From: Saxidomus purpurata | Taxonomy: Eukaryota > Mollusca > Bivalvia > Venerida > Veneridae | Assembly (NCBI GenBank): GCA_022818135.1 | Contig: JAFMSR010000017.1 | Span: 17,259,905 to 17,323,904 of the forward strand | DNA length: 64,000 bases | Reading direction: 5' to 3' | Shown here: piece after piece, positions 12,201 to 25,450 of the stretch | Position numbering within the stretch: position 1 is the stretch's first letter | Layout: each line of letters starts with the position of its first letter | Notes under the pieces: generated by a model | What the model was told of the DNA's origin: nothing | The model's input: the letters and a program-made list of their open reading frames with translations, nothing else | The model's database searches: none | Made by a program: the position numbers and the translations under genes

Positions 12201-14375
12201 GATAGCACAAGGAACTAAGAGGCCCTGTTTGCCTGATAAGCATTATTGATAGCACAGGGACTAAAGAGCCCTGTTTGCCTCATAAGCATTATTGATAGCA
12301 CATGAGACTAAAGATGCCCTGTCTGCCTGATAAGCATTATTGATGCACAGGAACTAAAGAGCCCTGTCTGCCTGATAGCATTATTGATTGCACAGGAACT
12401 AAAGATGCCCTGTTTGCCTGATAAGCATTATTGATAGCACAGAAGACTAAAGATGCCCTGTTTGCCTGATAAGCATTTTTTATAGCACAAGAAACTAAAG
12501 ATACCCTGTTTGCCTGATAAGCATTATTGATAGCACAGGAGACTAAAGAGGCCCTGTTTGCCTGATAAGCATTATTGATAGCACAGGAGACTAAAGATGC
12601 CCTGTCTACCTGATAAGCATTATTGATAGCACAGGAGACTAAAGATGCCCTGTCTGCCTGATAAGCATTATTGATAGCACAGGAGACTAAAGATGCCCTG
12701 TCTGCCTGATAAGCATTATTGATAGCACAGGAGACTAAAGATGCCCTGTCTGCCTGATCAGCATTATTGATTGCACAGGATACTAAAGATGCCCTGTTTG
12801 CCTGATAAGCATTATTGATAGCACAGAAGACTAAAGATGCCCTGTTTGCCTGATAAGCATTTTTTATAGCACAAGAAACTAAAGATACCCTGTTTGCCTG
12901 ATAAGCATTATTGATAGCACAGGAGACTAAAGAGGCCCTGTCTGCCTGATAAGCAGTATTGATAGAACAGGAGACTAAAGAGGCCCTGTTTGCCTGATAA
13001 GCATTATTGATAGCACAGGAAACAAAAGAGGCCCTGTTTGCCTGATAAGCATTATTGATAGCACAGGAGACTAAAGAGGCCCTGTTTGCCTGATAAGCAT
13101 TATTGATAGCACAGGAGACTAAAGATGCCCTGTCTACCTGATAAGCATTATTGATAGCACAAGAAACTAAAGATACCCTGTTTGCCTGATAAGCATTATT
13201 GATAGCCCAATAAACTAAAGAGGCCCTGTCTGCCTGATAAGCATTATTGATAGCAAAGGAGACTAAAGAGGCCCTGTTTGCCTAATAAGCATTATTGATA
13301 GCCCAATAAACTAAAGAGGCCCTGTGTGCCTGATAAGCATTATTGATAGCACAGGAGACTAAAGAGGCCCTGTTTGCCTGAGCAGCATTATCGATAGCAC
13401 AGGAGACTAAAGATGTCCTGTTTGCCTCATAAGCATTATTGATAGCACAAGAAACTAAAGAGGCCCTGTTTGCCTGATAAGCATTATTGATAGCACAGGA
13501 GACTTAAGATGTCCTGTTTGCCTCATAAGCATTATTGATAGCACAAGATACTCAAGAGGCCCTGTTTGCCTGAGCAGCATTATCGATAGCACAGGAGACT
13601 AAAGATGTCCTGTTTGCCTCATAAGCATTATTTATAGCACAATAAACTAAAGAGGCCCTGTTTGCCTGATAAGCATTATTGATAGCACAAGAAACTAAAG
13701 ATACCTTGTTTGCCTGATAAAGATGCCCTGTCTGCCTGATAAGCATATTCAATAGCACAGTACACTAAAGAGGCCCTGTTTGCCTGAACAGCATTATTGA
13801 TAACACAGGAATCAAAGAGGCCCTGTTTACCTGATAAGCATTACTGATAGCACAAGAAACTAAAGATGCCCTGTTTGCCTTATAAGCATTATTGATAGCA
13901 CAGGAGACTTGAGATGCCCTGTTTGCCTCATAAGCATTATTGTTTTCACAGGAAACTAAAGAGGCCCCATCTGCCTGATAATCATTATTGATATCACAAG
14001 AAACTTAAAAGGCCCTGTTTGCCTCATAAGCATTAATGATAGCACAAGAAATTAAAGAGGCCCTGTTTGCCTCATAAGCATTACTGTTAGCACAATAGAC
14101 TTGAGAGGCCCTGTTTCCCACATAAGCATTCTATATAGTATAAGAGAGAGATACAGAAGAGGCCCCATTTTCCTTGTCATGAGCATTATTGATAGTTTAA
14201 AAGAGAAAAGAGGCCTAGTTTGCCTCGTCATGAGCATTATTCATAGTACAAGAGACTTAAGAGGCCCTGTTTGCCTCATAAGCAATCCTGATAGTATAAG
14301 AGAGAGAAGAGGCCTCATTTCCTTTATCATGAGCATTATTTTTAGTATATCAGAGAAAAGAAACACCGTTTGCAT
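9250..14375. repeat. 48-bp minisatellite, about 100 units
   Basis: The unit, read on the plus strand, contains 'gcctgataagcattattgat' followed by 'agcacaggagactaaagagg' and 'ccctgtct' (48 bases). Variation is concentrated at a few sites ('tctg/tttg/tgtg', 'agg/atg', 'gataag/cataag'). Because 48 is divisible by three, the minus strand stays open for long stretches as a 16-residue repeat with the core INNAYQANRASLVSCA. Frames break wherever a unit is 44-47 bases. Higher-order blocks exist: 10206-10400 recurs at about 10727-10921, and ~12420-12560 recurs ~384 bases (eight units) later. The right end (14100-14375) is older and more diverged. Confidence 0.97.
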
Positions 14376-15614
14376 TATTGATAGTATCTTTCAAACAACT
14401 AGTCCTTTTTCTCTATCCCCAACTAAAACCATTTTGACACCGATCCATTTACATTTACACCGCCAAACAAGGTGCTAAAAGCTGCAGGTTGCCAATTGCT
14501 GCTTCAAGTAAAAAAAGTTACTCAAATTGCTCCAAAATAAGATAATATTTGCTTAATGATGGATGCATGACGTGTCAAAACTGAGAAAAAAAATCCTATA
14601 TTGAAAAAAAGGAAGGCAGTCGAGGGCGGAAGTCATGAACTTGTCCGCCTAACAAGTAGAGGCCCGGTAACCAACCCGGAGGATGGTGAGGTTTGGGAAG
14701 GACCCGGGGATCAACTTGGCACCGTTGCAAGGCAACATGAATGATAATTGAACATTTAGTGATTAACCTACGAGCTAGTTTGTTTCACAACCTGTTAACA
14801 CAGATCATAAGATGGTAGAAAGAAGCAAATGTCTTTATCAACAAATTCTTCCTTCCCCCCTATCCCCTTTGTAATTTTACCAACTGGTCTCGATTTTTAT
14901 CTCGACTTATTTTCTTCGGTCCCAAAAAAATAATAACGAGAGTCGACTGTATAACAGAGAAAAGAGGCCCTGCTTGCCTAGTCAGAAGCATTATTGATAG
15001 CACAAGAGAATAAAGAGGCCCTATTCTGTATAGTATAAGGCAGAGAAAAGGCCCCATTTGCCTTGTCATCAGCATTATTGATAGTAAAAGAGAGAAAAGA
15101 GTTTATGAAATTAATTATATATAATTTTATTTTTAATATATTTGTAATAAAGTAAAAAAAAAAATTTAGAAAAGAGGCCCTGTTTGCCTTGTGAAGAGAG
15201 AGTGGTCCCATTTGCCATGCTCATGTTATTAATTTGAACTTAAATACTGATGTGGTGGGTTATTTATAGTTTGAAAGAGAGATAAAGTGAATCTAACATG
15301 TTCATGAGTTGTGGATAAGGAAATCCCACCCGAGGGTTGAGATACGTCCAAAAACAAGGCTCTGCCAGTGTTAAGACCTAGTTACTGACTAATTTTTAAA
15401 ATATTTACTAACAGAAAAGCAAAACATATGATTGTAAACTGATATTTAAATGCAATACAGAAGTAAAGAGAGTGCTGTTGTTCTATGTACATTTACATAA
15501 AATACATAGTTCTGAACTCTAAAATTAAATGTCTTTTCAGAAGGAATTATCTTGAGTATAAATAACTCTTTCAAGCGTACAGCAAGTCCTTTGTGTCCTT
15601 TATCAAAATATTTT
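14376..15614. other. Spacer with stray minisatellite units
   Basis: This is mostly unassigned. Degenerate units of the 48-bp array reappear at about 14960-15090 and 15172-15190, so the array was once longer and has been interrupted. A GC-richer patch at ~14610-14740 ('aggcccggtaaccaacccgg') is unlike its surroundings and unidentified. Confidence 0.5.
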
Positions 15615-16216
15615 ATTGAACTGATTGGCCTAATCGGTTTATAGGTCACTCATTAAACTGAAATAAACTAACAAAACAGAAAGTAAATAAAAATTAAATG
15701 GCAAAAATAGCCCAATTGCCTCATGAGAAGCTTTGTCAATTAAGATTGGCCTAAAAAGCTATTACAGCTGACATAGTATGTTTTCATTAATAACTGTTTA
15801 AACGATGTTAACTAGCTACCTTTCTCTAAGGCACTCAACTTGTGCCTAACCCTGAAAGCCTGCTAGTTTCAAATTTTATCACATTCGTACAAAAATGCAA
15901 ATGAATGAAAGGATGAAAATGAATGCTTTTCAATGATATGTAACCAAAGGCCAATTAAGGCTCATGTACACGAAAGCTTTTACTGGTTACGTAATATGTT
16001 TTCGTTAATAACATATGGCCTAAACACTTCTTCGCATGTACTATCTTCCATGCAAGATGTTTTGAAAAAAAATTACTTGCCTTTAACATCAACCTTAAAA
16101 ATTAAAAGAAGATTTTGTCAAAAGTCATAGGCCAGAACGATACTTAAAATGAACCTACCACTTCAATGAGAAGTTAATTGTCAAAACTGGTTGGCCTGAA
16201 AAGTTTTTAGGTCAGT

Positions 16217-16585
16217 CCTTATATACTTTAAAAAACACCAAACTAAGTTATTTTTAATATAAAATGAAAGTTGGTATGTAGAAATTCTTATTAAACCACA
16301 GTACATATACAATTATTTTTCTATGCATTATGAAGAAAGTTAAAAAGACCTGGGTAGTCATTTTGTCTAATCACTGATATTTCAACATAATACACATACT
16401 TTTCTTCGTGTTCCAAACACTTTCTGTAAATTTTAACCCGACAATCTTCATTATTTAGTATTTTGCATAAGGTTATGTACTTGCCATTGAAATAACTGTC
16501 ACTTCATTTTTGGGGGGGTTTTTGGGGTAAAAAATTTTTGGGGGGGGGGGATGGAAAAAAATTTTAAAAAGGCTTAAGAGTGGAC
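16217..16585. mobile_element. Insert within the first tandem unit
   Basis: Here the unit departs from all other copies after 'ggtcagtcctta' and rejoins near 'acagaaagctgataaaaatt'. The insert ends in inflated homopolymers (G and A runs at 16509-16575). No terminal repeats could be defined. Confidence 0.5.
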
Positions 16586-19500
16586 CTTTAACAGAAAGCT
16601 GATAAAAATTTAATGGTAGAATAGCCATGCAAGATCAATTTTCACAAAAAGGTATTTGTCTCGACAGAAATTTTTGTCAAAAATGATTGGCCAAAACAGT
16701 CCTCTAAATGATCCTACAGCTTCATGAGAAACTGTCAAATGAGATTGCCTTAATTTGTCCTGACAAGAGTTTCCAAATGGCATTATTCCTTCTGTTTCTG
16801 AAGCTACTATATTGTCATATAGCTATAATATATAATCTCAACCACTTACTTTGTCTTTGCAAAACACTGGATACTGGACTGAATATACATTTGTACACTG
16901 CATAGTCTGCTAGATATTTCCAATATATAAGTTTAAAACCAGCTACTTGCATACCACATTTGTGCCTAACCTAGGAAGCCTGTCTGGCATTGCCAACTTG
17001 AAAACAGACTTACCATAAAGCACATTCAATGGGAGGTCACTGGAAGACAGAAAAAAAAAGACCAAAAGCAAGGGTTGAAATTACAGACCTACAAATATGT
17101 CTACATTTGAGAAAAAGGTCAAAAAACAAAATCTTTTGTACAATGACTGACCTAAAAACCATACAATCATCTTTGTGCACACAGTTTATATGATGCTAAC
17201 CACTAGCCACCTTTCTTTAAGGCACTCAACTTGTGCCTAACCCTGAAAGCCTGCTAGTTTCAGATTAAATATCACACCTGTACAAAAATGCAAAAATGAA
17301 ATTTTTAAATGTTCATTTATTATGTTACTTTTGAAAGATGAAAGTGAATGCTTTTCAATGATAACTAACCAAAGGCCAATTAAGGCTCATGTACACAAAA
17401 GCTTTTACTGCTTCCATAGTATGTTTTTGTAAACAATATATGGCCTAAACACTCCTTCGCATGAACTATCTTCCATACAAGATGTTTTGAAAAATAGAAG
17501 ATTTTGTCAAAAGTCATAGGCCAGAACAATACTTAAAATGAACATACCACTTCAATGAGAAGTTAATTGTCAAAACTGGTTGGCCTGAAAAGTTTTTAGG
17601 TCAGTCCTTAATCTGAAACAAACTCACAACTTTACAAAAAGCTGATAAAGATTTAATGGCCAAAATAGCCATGCAAGATTAATTTTCACAAAAAGTATTT
17701 GTCTTGACAGAAATTGTTGTCAAAAATGATTGGCCAAAACAGTTCTCTAAATGATCCTACGGCTTCATGAGAAGCTTTGTCAAATAAGATTGCTTTAATC
17801 TGTCCTGACAGAGTTTACAAATGGCATTATTCCTACTGTTTCTGAAGCTACTTTATTGTCATATGGCTATAATAAATAATCTCAACCACTTACTTTGTCT
17901 TTGCAGAACACTGGATACTGGACTGACTTTACATTTGTATACTGCAAAGTCTGCTGGGTATAACCAATATATAGGTTTAAAACCAGCTACTTACATACTA
18001 CATTTGTGCCTAACCTAGGAAGCCTGTTTGGCATTGCCAACTTGAAAACAGACTTACCATAAAGCACATTCAATAGGAGGTCACAGGAAGACAGAAAAAA
18101 AACACCAAAAGCAAGGGTTGAAATTACATACCTACAAATATGTCTATATTTGAGAAAAAGGTCAAAAGACAAAATCTTTTGTACAATGACTGACCTTAAA
18201 ACCATACAATCATCTTTGTGCACACAGTTTATATGATGCTAACCACTAGCCACCTTTCTTTAAGGCACTCAACTTGTGCCTAACCATGAAAGCCTGCTAG
18301 TTTCAGATTAAATATCACACCTGTACAAAAATGCAAAAATGAAATTTTTAATGTTCATTTATTATGTTACTTTTGAAAGATGAAAGTGAATGCTTTTCAA
18401 AGATCACTAACCAAAGGCCAATTAAGGCTCATGTACACAAAAGCTATTACTGGTTGCATAGTATGTTTTTGTAAACAATATATGGCCTAAACACTCCTTC
18501 GCATGAACTATCTTCCATACAAGATGTTTTGAAAAAAAGAAGATTTTGTCAAAAGTCATAGGCCAGAACAATACTTAAAATGAACATACCACTTCAATGA
18601 GAAGTTAATTGTCAAAACTGGTTGGCCTGAAAAGGTTTTAGGTCAGTCCTTAATCTGAAACAAACTCACAACTTTACAGAAAGCTGATAAAAATTTAATG
18701 GCCAAAATAGCCATGCAAGATCAATTTTCACAAAAGGTATTTGTCTTGATAGAAATGTTTGTCAAAAATGATTGGCCAAAACAGTCCTCTAAATAATCCT
18801 ACAGCTCCATGAGAAGCTTTGTCAAATAAGATTGCCTTAATCTGTCCTGACAAGAGTTTCCAAATGGCATTATTCCTTCTGTTTCTGAAGCTACTATATT
18901 GTCATATGGCTGTAATAAATAATTTCAACCACTTACTTTGTCTTTGCAAAACACTGGATACTGGACTGAATATACATTTGTACACTGCATAGTCTGCTAG
19001 ATATTACCAATATATAAGTTTAAAACCAGCTACTTGCATACTACATTTGTGCCTAACCTAGGAAGCCTGTTTGGCATTGCCAACTTGAAAACAGACTTAC
19101 CATAAAGCACATTCAATAGGAGGTCACAGGAAGACAGAAAAAAAACACCAAAAGCAAGGGTTGAAATTACAGACCTACAAATATGTCTATATTTGAGAAA
19201 AAAGTCAAAAGACAAAATCTTTTCTACAATGACTGACCTTAAAACCATACAATCATCTTTGTGCACACAGTTTATATGATGCTAACCACTAGCCACCTTT
19301 CTTTAAGGCACTCAACTTGTGCCTAACCCTGAAAGCCTGCTAGTTTCAGATTAAATATCACACCTGTACAACAATGCAAAAATGAAATTTTTAAATGTTC
19401 ATTTATTATGTTACTTTTGAAAGATGAAAGTGAATAATTTTCAATAATAACTAACCAAAGACCAATTAAGGCTCATGTACACAAAAGCTATTACTGGTTG

Positions 19501-22356
19501 CATAGTATGTTTTGGTAAATAATATATGGCCTAAACACTCCTTCGCATGAACTATCTTCCATACAAGATGTTTTGAAAAAAAGAAGATTTTGTCAAAAGT
19601 CATAGACCAGAACAATACTTAAAATGAACATACCACTTCAATGAGAAGTTAATTGTCAAAACTGGTTGGCCTGAAAAGTTTTTAGGTCAGTCCTTAATCT
19701 GAAACAAACTCACAACTTTACAGAAAGCTGATAAAGATTTAATGGCCAAAATAGCCATGCAAGATTAATTTTCACAAAAAGTATTTGTCTTGAAAGAAAT
19801 GTTTGTTAAAAATGATTGGCCAAAACAGTCCTCTAAATAATCCTACAGCTCCATGAGAAGCTTTGTCAAATAAGATTGCCTTAATCTGTCCTGACAGAGT
19901 TTCCAAATGGCATTATTTTGTTTCTGAAGCTACTTTATTCTCATATGGTTGTAATAAATAATTTCAACCACTTACTTTGTCTTTGCAAAACACTGGATAC
20001 TGGACTGAGTATACATTTGTACACTGCATGGTCTGCTGGATATTACCAATATATAAGTTTAAAACCAGCTACTTGCATACTACATTTGTGCCTAACCTAG
20101 GAAGCCTGTTTGGCATTGCCAACTTGAAAACAGACTTACCATAAAGCACATTCAATGGGAGGTCACAGGAAGACAGAAAAAAAACACCAAAAGCAAGGGT
20201 TGAAATTACAGACTAACAAATATGTCTTCATTTGAGAAAAAGGTCAAAAGACAAAATCTTTTCTACAATGACTGACCTAAAAACCATGAAATCATCTTTG
20301 TGCACACAGTTTATATGATGCTAACCACTAGCCACCTTTCTTTAAGGCACTCAACTTGTGCCTAACCCTGAAAGCCTGCTAGTTTCAGATTGAATATCAC
20401 ACCTGTACAAAAATGCAAAAATGAAATCTTTGAATGTTCATTTATTATGTTACTTTTGAAAGATGAAAGTGAATAATCTTCAATGATAACTAACCAAAGG
20501 CCAATTAAGGCTCATGTACACAAAAGCTATTACTGGTTACGCAGTATGTTTTTGTAAATAATATATGGCCTAAACACTCCTTCGCATGAACTATCTTCCA
20601 TACAAGATGTTTTGAAAAAAAAATTACTTGCCTTTAATATCAACCTTATAAATTAAAAGACGATTTCTTTAAAAGTCATAGGCCAGAATGATACTTAAAA
20701 TGAACCTACCATTTCTATGAGAACTTAACTGTTAAAACTGGTTGGCCTGAAAAGTTTTTAGGTCAGTCCTTAATCTGAAACAAACTCATAACTTAACAGA
20801 AAGCTGATAAAAATTTAATGGCCAAACTAGCCATGCAAGATCAATTTTCACAAAACGTATTTGTCTTGACAGAAATTGTTGTCAAAAATGATTGGCCAAA
20901 ACAGTTCTCTAAATGATCCTACAGCTTCATGAGAAGCTTTGTCAAATAAGATTCCCTTAATCTGTCCTGACAGAGTTTACAAATGGCATTATTGCTTTTG
21001 TTTCTGAAGCTACTTTATTGTCATATGGCTATAATAAATAATCTCAACCACTTACTTTGTCTTTGCAAAACACTGGATACTGGACTGAATATACATTTGT
21101 ATACCGCAAAGTCTGCTGGGTATAACCAATATATTAGTTTAAAACCAGCTACTTACATACTACATTTGTGCCTAACCTAGGAAGCCTGTTTGGCATTGCC
21201 AACTTGAAAACAGACTTACCATAAAGCACATTCAAAGGGAGGTCATAAGAAGACAGAAAAAAAAACAGCAAAAGCAAGGGTTGAGATTACAGACCTACAA
21301 ATATGTCTACATTTGAGAAAAAGGTCAAAAGACAAAATCTTTTGTACAATGACTGACCTAAAAACCATGAAATCATCTTTGTGCACACAGTTTATATGAT
21401 GCTAACCACTAGCCACCTTTCTTTAAGGCACTCAACTTGTACCTAACCCTGAAAGTCTGCTAGTTTCAGATTAAATATCACATCTGTACAAAAATGCAAA
21501 AATGAAATCTTTAAAAATTCAAATTATGTTACTTATGAAAGATGAAAGTGAATGCTTTTCAATGATAAGTAACCAAAGGCCAATTAAGGCTCATGTACAC
21601 AAGCGCTATTACTGGTTATGCAGTTATTTTCATAAATAATATATGGCCTAAACACTCCTTCGCATGAACTATCTTCCATACAAGATGTTTTGAAAAAAAA
21701 ATTACTTGCCTTTAATATCAATCTTATAACTTCTAAGATTTTGTCAAAAGTCACAGGCCAGAACAATACTTAAAATGAACCTACCACTTCTATGAGAAGT
21801 TAATTGTCAAAACTGATTGGCCTGAAAAGTTTTTAGGTCAGTCCTTAATCTGAAACAAACTCGTAACTTAACAGAAAGCTGATAAAAATTTAATGGCCAA
21901 AAATAGCCATGCAAAATCAATTTTCACAAAAGGTATTTGTCTTGACAGTAATTTTGGTCAAAAATGATTGGCCAAAATAGTCCTCTAAATGATCCTACAG
22001 CTCTATGAAAAGCTTTGTCAAATAAGACTGCCTTAATCTGTCCTGACAGAGTTTCCAAATGCCATTATTGCTTTTGTTTCTGAAGCTACTTTATTGTCAT
22101 ATGGCTATGATAAATAATCTCAACCACTTACTTTGTCTTTGCAAAACACTGGATACTGGACTGAGTATACATTTGTATACTGCAAAGTCTGCTGGGTATA
22201 ACCAATATATTAGTTTAAAACCAGCTACTTACATACTACATTTGTGCCTAACCTAGGAAGCCTGTTTGGCATTGCCAACTTGAAAACAGACTTACCATAA
22301 AGCACATTCAAAGGGAGGTCATAGGAAGACAGAAAAAAAACACAGCAAAAGCAAGG

Positions 22357-22422
22357 GTTTTTTTTTTTGGGGGGGGTTTTTTTTGTGTTTTGTTTTTTTT
22401 TTTTTTTTTTTTTTTTTTTTGA
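22357..22422. repeat. Homopolymer insertion in one tandem unit
   Basis: One copy of the ~1.1 kb unit contains ~65 bases of T and G runs where the neighbouring copies read directly from 'gcaagggtt' to 'gagattacag'. It is either a very recent insertion or a consensus error. Confidence 0.85.
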
Positions 22423-24904
22423 GATTACAGACCTACAAATATGTCTACATTTGAGAAAAAGGTCAAAAGACAAAATCTTTTGTACAGTGACTGACCTAAA
22501 AACCATGAAATCATCTTTGTGCACACAGTTTATATGATGCTAACCACTAGCCACCTTTCTTTAAGGCACTCAACTTGTACCTAACCCTGAAAGTCTGCTA
22601 GTTTCAGATTAAATATCACATCTGTACAAAAATACAAAAATGAAATCTTTAAAAATTCAAATTATGTTACTTATGAAAGATGAAAGTGAATGCTTTTCAA
22701 TGATAAGTAACCAAAGGCCAATTAAGGCTCATGTACACAAGCGCTATTACTGGTTATGCAGTTATTTTCATAAATGATATATGGCCTAAACACTCCTTCG
22801 CATGAACTATCTTCCATACAAGATGTTTTGAAAAAAAAAATTACTTGCCTTTAATATCAATCTTATAACTTCTAAGATTTTGTCAAAAGTCATAGGCCAG
22901 AACAATACTTAAAATGAACCTACCACTTCTATGAGAAGTTAATTGTCAAAACTGGTTGGCCTGAAAAGTTTTTAGGTCAGTCCTTAATCTGAAACAAACT
23001 CGTAACTTAACAGAAAGCTGATAAAAATTTAATGGCCAAAAATAGCCATGCAAAATCAATTTTCACAAAAGGTATTTCTCTTGACAGTAATTTTGGTCAA
23101 AAATGATTGGCCAAAATAGTCCTCTACATGATCCTACAGCTCTATGAGAAGCTTTGTCAAATAAGACTGCCTTAATCTGTCCTGACAGAGTTTCCAAATG
23201 CCATTATTGCTTTTGTTTCTGAAGCTACTTTATTGTCATATGGCTATGATAAATAATCTCAACCACTTACTTTGTCTTTGCAAAACACTGGATACTGGAC
23301 TGAGTATACATTTGTATACTGCAAAGTCTGCTGGGTATAACCAATATATTAGTTTAAAACCAGCTACTTACATACTACATTTGTGCCTAACCTAGGAAGC
23401 CTGTTTGGCATTGCCAACTTGAAAACAGACTTACCATAAAGCACATTCAAAGGGAGGTCATAGGAAGACAGAAAAAAAAACAGCAAAAGCAAGGGTTGAG
23501 ATTACAGACCTACAAATATGTCTACATTTGAGAAAAAGGCCAAAAGACAAAATCTTTTGTACAATGACTGACCTAAAAACCATGAAATCATCTTTGTGCA
23601 CACAGTTTATATGATGCTAACCACTAGCCACCTTTCTTTAAGGCACTCAACTTGTACCTAACCCTGAAAGTCTGCTAGTTTCAGATTAAATATCACATCT
23701 GTACAAAAATGCAAAAATGAAATCTTTAAAAATTCAAATTATGTTACTTATGAAAGGAACGGATGCTATTCAATGATAAGTAACCAAAGGCCAATTAAGG
23801 CTCATGTACACAAGCACTATTACTGGTTATGCAGTTATTTTCATAAATAATATATGGCCTAAACACTCCTTCGCATGAACTATCTTCCATACAAGATGTT
23901 TTGAAAAAAAATTACTTGCCTTTAATATCAATCTTATAACTTCTAAGAAGATTTTGTCAAAAGTCATAGGCCAGAAAAATACTTCAAATGAATCTACCAC
24001 TTCTATGAGAAGTTTTTGTCAAAACTGGGGGTCTGAAAAGTTTTTAGGTCAGTCCTTAAACTGAAACAAACTCACAACTTAACAGAAAGCTGGTAAAAAT
24101 TTTGGCAAAAATAGCCATGCAAAACCAATTTTCTTTACAGAAAGGTATTTCTCTTGACAGTAATTTTGGTCAAAAATGATTGGCCAAAATAGTCCTCTAC
24201 ATGATCTTACAGCTCTATGAGAAGCTTTGTCAAATAAGACTGCCTTAATCTGTCCTGACAGAGTTTCCAAATGCCATTATTGCTTTTGTTTCTGAAGCTA
24301 CTTTATTGTCATATGGCTATGATAAATAATCTCAACCACTTACTTTGTCTTTGCAAAACACTGGATACTGGACTGAGTATACATTTACTGCAAAACCTGC
24401 TGGGTATAACTAATATATTAGTTTAAAACCAGCTACTACATACTACATTTGTGCCTAACCTAGGAAGCCTGTTTGGCATTGCCAACTTGAAAACAGACTT
24501 ACCATACAGCACATTCAATTGGAGGATTCAATGATGACAGAAAAAAAACACCAAAAGCAAGGGTTGAGATTACAGACCTACACATACATCTACATTTGAG
24601 AAAAAGGTCTAAAAACAAAATCTTTTGTACAATGACTGACCTAAAAACCATGAAATCATCTTTGTGCACACAGTTCATATGATGCTAACCACTAGCCACC
24701 TTTCTTTAAGGCACTCAACTTGTGCCTAACCCTGAAAGCCTGCTAGTTTCAGATTAAATATCACACCTGTACAAAAATGCAAAAATGAAATCTTTAAAAA
24801 TTCAATTCTGTTGCTTATCAAAGATGAAAGTGAATCCTTTTCAATAATAAGTAACCAAAGGCCTGTTAAGGCTCGTGCACACAAAAGCCATTACTGGTTA
24901 TGTA

Positions 24905-25276
24905 CAGTAAAACCCCTACAATAAGACCACCATTCGGACTTTATAAAACTGGTCTTATTAGCGGGGTGGTCTCAGTATTGAGTTTTGTCTTTTTGTATTG
25001 GATATTTTTTTTATTATAGCAAGATCATTATGTACATGTATTGGTCATAGACAGAACAGTCATGATGTGTAAAAAGTCATGTACTTCACATGAACAAACT
25101 TTTTAGCATTTTTCATTAAATAAAACAATTTCTGACCTGCACTTCAAATAAAAAAAGTTTGCCGTTTACTGGAATATGTTGCTTTCAACATTAATTATTA
25201 AGTATTTCATTTATTCATTAACACTTCAAAAATAAAATTTTCTGATCATTTCTTACAGCATAACAAGAGTTGACTG
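24905..25276. mobile_element. pogo/Tc1-like MITE
   Basis: The ends are 'cagtaaaacccct' on the left and 'agagttgactg' on the right (inverse complement 'cagtcaactct'), each flanked by TA, the target duplication typical of Tc1/mariner-pogo elements. It is ~372 bp, AT-rich and has no transposase. It sits inside the last unit of the 1.1 kb array. Confidence 0.65.
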
Positions 25277-25450
25277 TATACTTGAACATTAATTTTCACG
25301 GACTGTCTTTCTATCTCACCTGTCATCAGACATAATTATCACACATGGTTTTGCTCAAGCAATAGAATTTTTAACAGTTTCCCCCACCGATAGTATGTTT
25401 TGGTTGAAAACAATTGGCCTAAACAGTTCTTAACTTGAAATATCTTTTCG

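Larger units (their letters stand above)
15615..25450. repeat. Tandem array of ~1.05-1.14 kb units, about nine copies
   Basis: The landmark 'ggcactcaacttgt' occurs at 15830, 17221, 18264, 19307, 20346, 21427, 22565, 23642 and 24710. Spacings are 1391, 1043, 1043, 1039, 1081, 1138, 1077 and 1068. The first spacing is inflated by an insert at about 16217-16585. Each unit also carries 'actttgtctttgcaaaacac' and 'ggcctgaaaagtttttaggtc'. The repeated short open frames of ~65 codons and ~78 codons are products of the repeat and show no splice or protein-family signal. Copies around 21.2-23.5 kb are nearly identical, indicating recent amplification or homogenisation. The last copy is broken by a MITE and resumes weakly at ~25390-25450. 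Confidence 0.95.

Noticed and set aside
9250..13760. Long minus-strand open frames of a 16-residue repeat as a repetitive protein gene
   Set aside because: They follow from a 48-base unit. Frames are broken by 44-47 base units, and there is no promoter, splice structure or unique flanking coding sequence.
9250..14375. CRISPR-like array
   Set aside because: Units are contiguous with no unique spacers, and the genome is eukaryotic.
16708..23395. Repeated ~65-codon frames (plus strand) and ~78-codon frames (minus strand)
   Set aside because: They occur once per 1.1 kb tandem unit, vary by frameshift in some copies and show no family or splice signal.
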